Below, piece after piece: positions 6,868-12,072 of a stretch of 12,072 bases of DNA; within the stretch, counting starts at the first letter, position 1; every line of letters begins with the position of its first letter. Made by a program: the position numbers and the translations under genes. Location of the stretch: positions 1 to 12,072 of the forward strand of contig QHTP01000143.1 of NCBI GenBank assembly GCA_003220855.1, read 5' to 3'. This DNA is from Gemmatimonadota bacterium. Its GTDB lineage: Bacteria; Gemmatimonadota; Gemmatimonadetes; Gemmatimonadales; GWC2-71-9. The notes under the pieces were generated by a model. The model was not told the DNA's origin. It made no database searches and saw only the letters and a program-made list of their open reading frames with translations.

Positions 6868-9606
6868 CTAGTCTTTGCCTTTCCTCGTCGTCGCTGCCGC
6901 CGATCGAAAACTCAGCTCCCAATGCACGTCCCGTCCGTCCCCGCCAGCGGCCCATTCAATCACCGCGTGTCCGGTCTCCAACCGCCTCACCGTGCAGGGC
7001 ACGTCCGCCTTGCACGTCCCGGGCCGCATCCCCTTCGGAACGGCGACGGTGACCCGGTAGGCGCGATCGTCGAGGTTTGTCGCCTTGGCGGCGAGCGTGC
7101 GCGCCGCGCCATCCCAGGTCTCCTCCGTGAGGTCGATGGCGCCCTGCACCACGTGTCGAGTGGTCCCGATCACCAGTGGGCGGGCCGCGGCGGGCCGCAC
7201 TCCGAGCGTGAGCGTGCTGCGCGGCTCGAGCGTGACCACGACCGCGTCCTTGAGATCGGCGAGTGGTGCATCGCGCCACACGTCATAGGCGGTGAACCGG
7301 GCGCCCGCGATGCCGAGCGCGCCGAGGGGCAGCGACGTGGGGAGCGGCTCGTCCTCCCAATTCACCAGGACCAGGGTCCACCAGCGCGGCGCGCCCTCGA
7401 CCACCCATGCGCGCGGCGGCGCATCCCGGTGCAGACTCCAGAGGCCGCCACCCGCTCCCGCGCCAGCGAACACGCGCACGGCAAGCACGTTGTCGCCGCC
7501 CCAGTTCAGCGTCTCGGCGGCTACGCGATAGCGGCGGTACGCCTGCGACGCGCCGCGGTTGCTGGGAGGGAAGTCTCCGGTCTGGCCCACCTTCACGCCG
7601 TTGACGAACGCCTCGTCGGCGTCCGCGATCTTGCCGAGCTCGAGGTACAGCGACCGTCCGGCGACGAGTGGCGGCAGCGAGAAGCGTGTCCGGTACCAGC
7701 CGAACCCGGTATAGTCCCGATGCCCCGCCTCGTTCCAGCGCTGGGGCACCGCGATCGTCTCCCACGCCGCCTCGTCGAACTCACGCGTGCGGTACGCGGC
7801 GTCGTCTCCGGTTCGGAAGCGCCAGGGTCCCTTGAGCGGGAACACGTCGCCACCGGCGACGATCGCCGGCGCGACGTCGCGCTCCACGGCGGCGGCGTCG
7901 ACCGGACGGCCCGCTACCGGAGCGACGGGGAGCGTGCGCTGCAGCAAGGCGACTCGCTCGGGCGGGAGTTTGGGGAGGTTGTCCGAGAAGAGGGTGAGTC
8001 CGCCCGTGACGGCGACTAGCGACGCCCACACTTGTGCTTCGGCCGGTGTGAGGGGCGGCCGCACCACGAGGCAGTCGGGATCGTCGAGCCAGGCCGAGCG
8101 CTGGTAGAAGCTGCGCAGCCCCGCCGAGCGGGCCGCGGGCTGGAGCCCGTCCCAGCTGGCAGCAACGTCTGGTGCGATCCGCATCCCGTTCACGAGTCCG
8201 ACCGCGTGCTGCAGCGGGGCGGCGCTCCCCACCACGAACGCCTCCGTGCCGAGTCCATCGCGAATCGCGCCCAGACCGCCGCGATACGCTTCCGCGTGCG
8301 TCAGTCCCCCGTAGTGGCCTGTCCCCAGCGTGGCCCAGCGGAGCGCGTCGATTCGGAGATAGTCGTAGCCCCAATCGCGCACCACGCGGCGGGCCAGTTC
8401 GAACAGCCACTGCTGTACCTTGGGATGCGCCCCGTCGAGTGCGTAGATCGCGCCGCCCCACGACTCGCGCGTGTCGCATACGACGGGGCCGCCGGCGTCG
8501 CGCAGCACCCAGTCGGGGTGCTCGGCGGGGATCCCCGACCGCTCCGCCACGGCGAACGGCGCCAGCCACAGCCCCGCCTTGAACCCCTTCGCGTGGATCT
8601 GGTCGGTGAGCCAGGCATGGCCGTGCGGGAACTTGTCGTTGGTGTCCCACGCGCCGGCCGACCGTTGATAGCCGTCGTCGAGCTCGATGTAGCGGAAAAA
8701 CCTGCGGTCGAAACGAGCGGCGCAAAATTCCGTGTTCGCCACCACGTCCGCTTCACCGACGCTCCCCGCCAGTTCCTCCCGCGAACACCAGCCCGCCGGC
8801 GCCACCGCGTGGGCCAGCCGGTCCTGATCGACCGGCGAAGAGGGGATGAACGAGGCGCTGAGCGCGGTGAGCCCGTCGCCCTGGGGGTCGAACGCCAACC
8901 GCATCCGCGAGACGTCGCCCTCGGGCCGAAGCGGTCGGGTCGGGAGCCACTCGCTGGCCGCCTCGAGCCCCCCGGGTCCCAGCTGGACGCGGGCCTCGCC
9001 GGGCTCCCCTGCATCGAAGGCGATCGCCAGCCCCCGGCCCGCCCGGGCGAGCCCCAGCGCTCCGTGGCTCGCCAGACCCGCCGCCTCCGGTGCACCCACG
9101 GCCACGACCCGGCACGGGTCGGAGGAGTGGTACCCGTTCACGAGAGCGACCAGGGGGCCCGGCCCGCCGAGCACACCGCTCTCGGGGAGCTGGAAGAAGC
9201 GGATGCCTTTGACACTGGGGAGGAGGCGATCGGGGAATACGGTGACGGTGACGATGGCCTGCGGCGCCTCTGCCGCGCCCGCCGTGAGAAACTCCGCCTC
9301 CACCCAGACGCCGGCCGCACGGCCGCGCACCACGACGGCGTCGCCGCCGGGGGGTCGACGAGTTCCGACGGTGCTATCTTCCAAGTCGGCGAGGCCGAGG
9401 GCGCGGTCGGCCAGCCAGGTCACCACTTCGGCGTCGCGGATGAGCGGAACGGGAGCGCCGTCCCCGTAGTACCACAGGGACCAGCGACGGCGGTCGTCCA
9501 GTTCGAAACGCAACCGGCCGAGGCCCGGGGCGCGCCGCGCCTGCGGCGCCCGGATCAAGCCGCTCGAAACCGTACCGGTGAGGAGCACGAACGTGCGTCG
9601 GTCCAT
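6868..9606 (-). CDS. Tat-exported GH36-type glycoside hydrolase (alpha-galactosidase-like) with jelly-roll insertion
   Basis: 912-residue enzyme, probably periplasmic or surface-located. The N-terminus MDRRTFVLLTGTVSSGL is a twin-arginine signal. An N-terminal beta-sandwich (about 30-265) precedes a (beta/alpha)8 barrel with ELDDGYQ (near 310), KFPHG, KAGLWLAPF (near 346), the nucleophile Asp420 in YLRIDALRW, and the acid/base candidate Asp480 in RIAPDVAASW. These are clan GH-D hallmarks; substrate (alpha-galactosides such as melibiose- or raffinose-type sugars) is inferred. At about 590-730 there is a GH2-like carbohydrate-binding jelly roll (GPWRF, WETIAVPQRWNE, GFGWYRTRF, AFVNG). It sits before the C-terminal sandwich (LVLVNWEDEPL, FTAYDVW, IGTTRHVVQG). 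A GTG two codons upstream (9612) is an alternative start with GAGGG better spaced from it. The gene is tail-to-tail with the sugar importer, consistent with one utilisation cassette. Confidence 0.88.
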   Translation of the reverse strand: MDRRTFVLLTGTVSSGLIRAPQARRAPGLGRLRFELDDRRRWSLWYYGDGAPVPLIRDAEVVTWLADRALGLADLEDSTVGTRRPPGGDAVVVRGRAAGVWVEAEFLTAGAAEAPQAIVTVTVFPDRLLPSVKGIRFFQLPESGVLGGPGPLVALVNGYHSSDPCRVVAVGAPEAAGLASHGALGLARAGRGLAIAFDAGEPGEARVQLGPGGLEAASEWLPTRPLRPEGDVSRMRLAFDPQGDGLTALSASFIPSSPVDQDRLAHAVAPAGWCSREELAGSVGEADVVANTEFCAARFDRRFFRYIELDDGYQRSAGAWDTNDKFPHGHAWLTDQIHAKGFKAGLWLAPFAVAERSGIPAEHPDWVLRDAGGPVVCDTRESWGGAIYALDGAHPKVQQWLFELARRVVRDWGYDYLRIDALRWATLGTGHYGGLTHAEAYRGGLGAIRDGLGTEAFVVGSAAPLQHAVGLVNGMRIAPDVAASWDGLQPAARSAGLRSFYQRSAWLDDPDCLVVRPPLTPAEAQVWASLVAVTGGLTLFSDNLPKLPPERVALLQRTLPVAPVAGRPVDAAAVERDVAPAIVAGGDVFPLKGPWRFRTGDDAAYRTREFDEAAWETIAVPQRWNEAGHRDYTGFGWYRTRFSLPPLVAGRSLYLELGKIADADEAFVNGVKVGQTGDFPPSNRGASQAYRRYRVAAETLNWGGDNVLAVRVFAGAGAGGGLWSLHRDAPPRAWVVEGAPRWWTLVLVNWEDEPLPTSLPLGALGIAGARFTAYDVWRDAPLADLKDAVVVTLEPRSTLTLGVRPAAARPLVIGTTRHVVQGAIDLTEETWDGAARTLAAKATNLDDRAYRVTVAVPKGMRPGTCKADVPCTVRRLETGHAVIEWAAGGDGRDVHWELSFRSAAATTRKGKD
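9581..9585 (+). promoter_or_regulatory. Ribosome binding site of the exported barrel-like protein, inside the glycosidase coding sequence
   Basis: AGGAG lies seven bases before the GTG at 9593 and decides that start over the in-frame GTG at 9578 and ATG at 9605. It lies within the first codons of the opposing glycosidase gene, in its Tat-signal region. Confidence 0.65.
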
Positions 9607-10147
9607 GGTCACAATGTTGGCGGCCCTCGCCGGTTTGTCTACGCCGCTCGCCGCGCAGGAGACGCGCGGCCCGATCTTGACGCTCGGGCTCGCCTACACG
9701 GTCGGCAGCGGCTGGCAAATTCAAGGCTTCGATGTCGGTTACGGGCGTGTGCTGCGCTCCGGACCGTTTGCGGCGGTGTCGCTCGGTGCGCGGCTCGGTG
9801 AGTTCATCGACCAGCGGGCAATCATCGGCGGCTCGCAGGGCTTTGTCTTCGGCGCCACCCTCGCGGCCCGGACCCACGCCCTGACGGTGGCCGAATTCGG
9901 TTCGGACACGGCGCCGAGCCGCATCGGAATCGACGTCACGTTCGAGACGACGGGCTACGCCGGCGCGCACTCGCCGCTCGGGATCGGGTCTCCGTGGGGA
10001 GCAATCTCCGTCCTCCCCGGCCTGCGCATCGGCAATTTCGGGGTGCTGTTCGGCCCCACGGCGTTTTTCGGCACCGCCACCCTGGTGCGGCCGTTCCTGG
10101 GCGTACGCTTCGACGTGCCGCTGGCGCGGCGGGAGCGGTATCCCTAG
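9593..10147 (+). CDS. Exported protein of unknown function, probable outer-membrane beta-barrel
   Basis: 184-residue protein with no recognised family. From the GTG at 9593 it begins MRRSMVTMLAALAGLSTPLAAQ, a classical signal peptide with two arginines, a hydrophobic core and likely cleavage after AAQ (near residue 22). The mature part is rich in Gly and alternating hydrophobic/polar residues (LTLGLAYTVGSGWQIQGFDVGYG, FAAVSLGARLGEF, FGATLAARTHALTVAEFG, IGIDVTFETTG). It ends with amphipathic strands (TLVRPFLGVRFDVPL). This suggests a small beta-barrel of about eight strands, but that is by eye. The AGGAG at 9581 supports the start, although ATG 9605 would also give a signal peptide. Its 5' end overlaps the start of the divergent glycosidase gene. 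It ends 10 bp before the histidine kinase gene, so the two may be co-transcribed. Confidence 0.75.
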   Translation: MRRSMVTMLAALAGLSTPLAAQETRGPILTLGLAYTVGSGWQIQGFDVGYGRVLRSGPFAAVSLGARLGEFIDQRAIIGGSQGFVFGATLAARTHALTVAEFGSDTAPSRIGIDVTFETTGYAGAHSPLGIGSPWGAISVLPGLRIGNFGVLFGPTAFFGTATLVRPFLGVRFDVPLARRERYP

Positions 10148-10157
10148 CTTAGCGCGG

Positions 10158-11714
10158 ATGGCAGTCCCCTCCCTCGATACCGAGCATCCCGGTATCCGGG
10201 TCATCGCGGAAGTAGCGTCGGTGCTGCAGGCGGGCCTCGCGTCCGGCGAGGCGTTGCACGGCGTGGTGAGTGCGCTGCGGCGCGGTCTCAACCTGCGCCG
10301 CTGTCGCGTCTGGCTCCGCACACCCGACGGCACCCGTTTCGCACCCGTGACCACCTCCGGGGACGACGTGGATGTGCCGGGCTACCTGCCGCCGGTGGCC
10401 GAGTGGGTCCAGCACGGGCCGCAGCGCGAAGGCGTTCCCGGCGGCACCGTGATGCGGCTGCCGCTGATCCACGACGACGAGCCGCTCGGGGCGCTCGAGG
10501 TCGTCATCCCCACCGGTCGCTACGAAGGGATCGCGCACGACGTCGTGGTCGTGGTGGCGCGCATTCTCGCCCCCATGATCGCGGCGACGGAGTTGTCGCA
10601 GGACCTCGCCTCCGAGGTGGCGCTGCGCACGCACGAGATGGAGGCGCAGCGGAGCTTCGCCGCCCAGATCATCGACTCCCTCCCGGTGGGGCTGTACGTG
10701 ATCGATCGCACGTACCGGATCCGCGCCTGGAACCGCAAGCGCGAGACCGGGATGCAGGGCGTGTCGCGTGAGGACGCCGTCGGACGCGAAATCTTCGACG
10801 TGCTCGACCGCCAGCCGCGCGACCTCCTGAAGCAGGAGTTCGACCGCGTGTTCGACACCGGCGAGCTGCAGCAGGTCGAGATGGAGTCGCAGGCGAGCGG
10901 CGAGGCACGCCACTACCGCATCACCAAGATCCCGATGCATCAGGATGGCAGCGCCATCTCGCATGTCATCACCATCGGCGAAGACATCACGGAGTGGCGC
11001 CAAGCACAGCAGCGTCTCGCCGAGACCGAGAAGCTCGCGGCGGTGGGCCAGCTCGCGGCCGGCGTGATGCACGAGATCAACAACCCGCTGGCGACGATCC
11101 TGGCCTGCTGCGAGGCGCTGGCGCTCCGGACCGCGGACCTGGTCCCGCCGGACCGCCACGGCTACGACGAGTACCTGAAGATCATCGACGCCGAAGTCCA
11201 GCGCTGCCGCCGCATCGTCGAGAGCCTGCTGGACTTTTCGCGCCCGAAAGGCGGCGACAAGAAGCCGACGGACGTGAACAGCGTCGTGGAGCGCACGCTG
11301 TTCCTGCTCAAGCACCACGCGCGCTTCAAGCGGTTGAACGTGGTGCGCGAGCTGGAGACGGGTCTGCCGATGGTGCTCGCCGACCACGAGCGGTTGATCC
11401 AGAGCTTCATGGCGCTCATGCTCAACGCCATGGACGCGATGGACTCACGCGGCACGCTCACCGTGCGGAGCCGCATCAACCCGGACCGTGCGGACGAGAT
11501 CCTGCTCGAGTTCATCGACACGGGCACCGGCATCAAGCGCGAGGATCTGCCCAAGATCTTCGAGCCGTTCTTCACGACCAAACCCCAGGGACGCGGCACC
11601 GGCCTGGGTCTTTCCATCTGCTACGGGATCATCGCCGAGCATCGGGGGCGGATCGACGTCGAATCGCAGGTCGGCATCGGTTCGAACTTCAGGGTATATC
11701 TCCCCATCGGTTGA
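10158..11714 (+). CDS. Cytoplasmic sensor histidine kinase, GAF-PAS-HisKA-HATPase (NtrB-like core)
   Basis: 518-residue kinase with no membrane span, so it senses an internal signal or ligand. A GAF-like domain occupies about 15-145 (LNLRRCRVWLRTPDG, GALEVVIP). A short coil follows near 148-165, then a PAS domain at about 168-283 (IIDSLPVGLYVIDR, IRAWNRKRE, TIGEDITE). The phosphoacceptor is His305 in AAGVMHEINNPLATI. The ATPase domain carries the N-box Asn423 (LMLNAMDAM), the G1 box DTGTGI (Asp454), the FEPFFTTK F-box and the G2 box GRGTGLGLS (478-486). All catalytic boxes are intact. The HEINNPLA motif places its core with NtrB/AtoS-type kinases. The ATG follows the previous stop by 10 bp with only a weak ribosome site. 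The stop overlaps the TTG start of the response regulator (TTGA), so the pair is translationally coupled. Confidence 0.95.
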   Translation: MAVPSLDTEHPGIRVIAEVASVLQAGLASGEALHGVVSALRRGLNLRRCRVWLRTPDGTRFAPVTTSGDDVDVPGYLPPVAEWVQHGPQREGVPGGTVMRLPLIHDDEPLGALEVVIPTGRYEGIAHDVVVVVARILAPMIAATELSQDLASEVALRTHEMEAQRSFAAQIIDSLPVGLYVIDRTYRIRAWNRKRETGMQGVSREDAVGREIFDVLDRQPRDLLKQEFDRVFDTGELQQVEMESQASGEARHYRITKIPMHQDGSAISHVITIGEDITEWRQAQQRLAETEKLAAVGQLAAGVMHEINNPLATILACCEALALRTADLVPPDRHGYDEYLKIIDAEVQRCRRIVESLLDFSRPKGGDKKPTDVNSVVERTLFLLKHHARFKRLNVVRELETGLPMVLADHERLIQSFMALMLNAMDAMDSRGTLTVRSRINPDRADEILLEFIDTGTGIKREDLPKIFEPFFTTKPQGRGTGLGLSICYGIIAEHRGRIDVESQVGIGSNFRVYLPIG

Positions 11715-12072
11715 AGATTCTCGTCGTCGAGGACGACAAGACCGTCGGGCAGTACGTCAAGCGCGGCCTGACCGAGGCCGGGTTCAACGCGGACCTGGTG
11801 GGCGATGGGGCCGAAGGGCTCCGCCTCTCGGCGGGCGGGCACTACGACATGCTGGTGCTGGATCTGCGGCTGCCCGCGCTGTCGGGGCTCGAGGTGCTGC
11901 GCACGCTGCGTGACCGCGGCGAGGGGATCCCGGTGCTGGTGCTCACCGCGCAGGACGCGGTGGACTTCAAGGTCCAGGCGCTCAAGATGGGCGCCGATGA
12001 CTACGTGACGAAGCCGTTCTCCCTGGAAGAGCTGCTCGCCCGGGTGGAGGCGCTGGGCCGACGTCCCAAGGC
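11711..12072 (+). CDS. Response regulator, OmpR-type receiver domain (3' end outside window)
   Basis: 120 residues are visible before the window ends. The frame starts at TTG 11711, overlapping the kinase stop by 4 bp; the protein begins directly with the canonical first strand, KILVVEDD. Receiver residues are complete: acidic Glu7/Asp8/Asp9, phosphoacceptor Asp51 (LVLDLRLP), Thr79 (VLVLTAQD) and Lys101 (VTKPF). The segments VKRGLTEAGF, SGLEVLRTLRDRG, MGADDYVTKPF and LEELLARVEAL resemble OmpR/PhoB-family regulators, so a winged-helix DNA-binding domain is expected beyond the edge; this cannot be seen. It is the evident partner of the adjacent kinase. The rare TTG start gives the strongest family fit; no ATG or GTG lies near the first strand. 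Confidence 0.93.
   Translation, partial: MKILVVEDDKTVGQYVKRGLTEAGFNADLVGDGAEGLRLSAGGHYDMLVLDLRLPALSGLEVLRTLRDRGEGIPVLVLTAQDAVDFKVQALKMGADDYVTKPFSLEELLARVEALGRRPK

Noticed and set aside
8032..9801. Open frame of 589 codons on the plus strand
   Set aside because: It is antisense to the glycosidase gene, whose catalytic and signal motifs are clear. The plus-strand product is Arg/Pro-rich with no motif.
10141..10157. Promoter-like TAGCTT just before the kinase ATG, suggesting a leaderless transcript
   Set aside because: There is no matching -35 element, and the 10-bp spacing to the preceding stop fits simple co-transcription better.
10149..11387. Open frame of 412 codons on the minus strand
   Set aside because: It is antisense to the histidine kinase, which has intact H, N, G1, F and G2 boxes.

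Overview
The window is very GC-rich, tightly packed DNA from a Gram-negative-type bacterium. Support for that comes from a predicted outer-membrane-like protein with a signal peptide, a Tat-exported glycosidase and a periplasmic sugar-uptake system. The signal peptide ending in 'LAAQ', the Tat glycosidase and the GC-rich compact gene style would fit a Gemmatimonadota-like lineage. There is no marker gene here, so that placement is a low-confidence guess. No RNA gene, CRISPR array, insertion sequence or integrase was seen. The longest gap between genes is about 210 bp.

Layout. (1) 1-583: the tail of a DUF411 metal-binding protein, overlapping by 4 bp a small CPXCG cysteine-rich protein. (2) 655-1963: an Mn-type superoxide dismutase (minus strand) diverging from an AhpE-like peroxiredoxin (plus strand), sharing a 211-bp control region. 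(3) 1990-6853: a carbohydrate ABC importer encoded as ATPase, solute-binding protein and two permeases, with 4- to 8-bp overlaps at the joints. The binding-protein gene is broken near position 3953 by what looks like a deletion of 3n+1 bases. The first permease carries an unusual N-terminal half of about 320 residues with two predicted extracytoplasmic segments. (4) 6868-9606, minus strand and tail-to-tail with the importer: a large Tat-exported GH36-type glycosidase (alpha-galactosidase-like) with an inserted jelly-roll domain. (5) 9593-12072: a small exported, probably beta-barrel protein, then a soluble GAF-PAS histidine kinase overlapping an OmpR-type response regulator that runs off the window. 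The start of the exported-protein gene overlaps the start of the glycosidase gene head to head.

How the parts may work together. SOD and the peroxiredoxin form a superoxide-to-peroxide-to-water pair, next to metal-binding small proteins. The exported glycosidase probably releases sugars that the adjacent importer takes up, although the binding protein as read here would not be functional. The kinase and regulator are one two-component pair, and the 10-bp gap suggests they are co-transcribed with the exported protein. These links are inferred from gene order.
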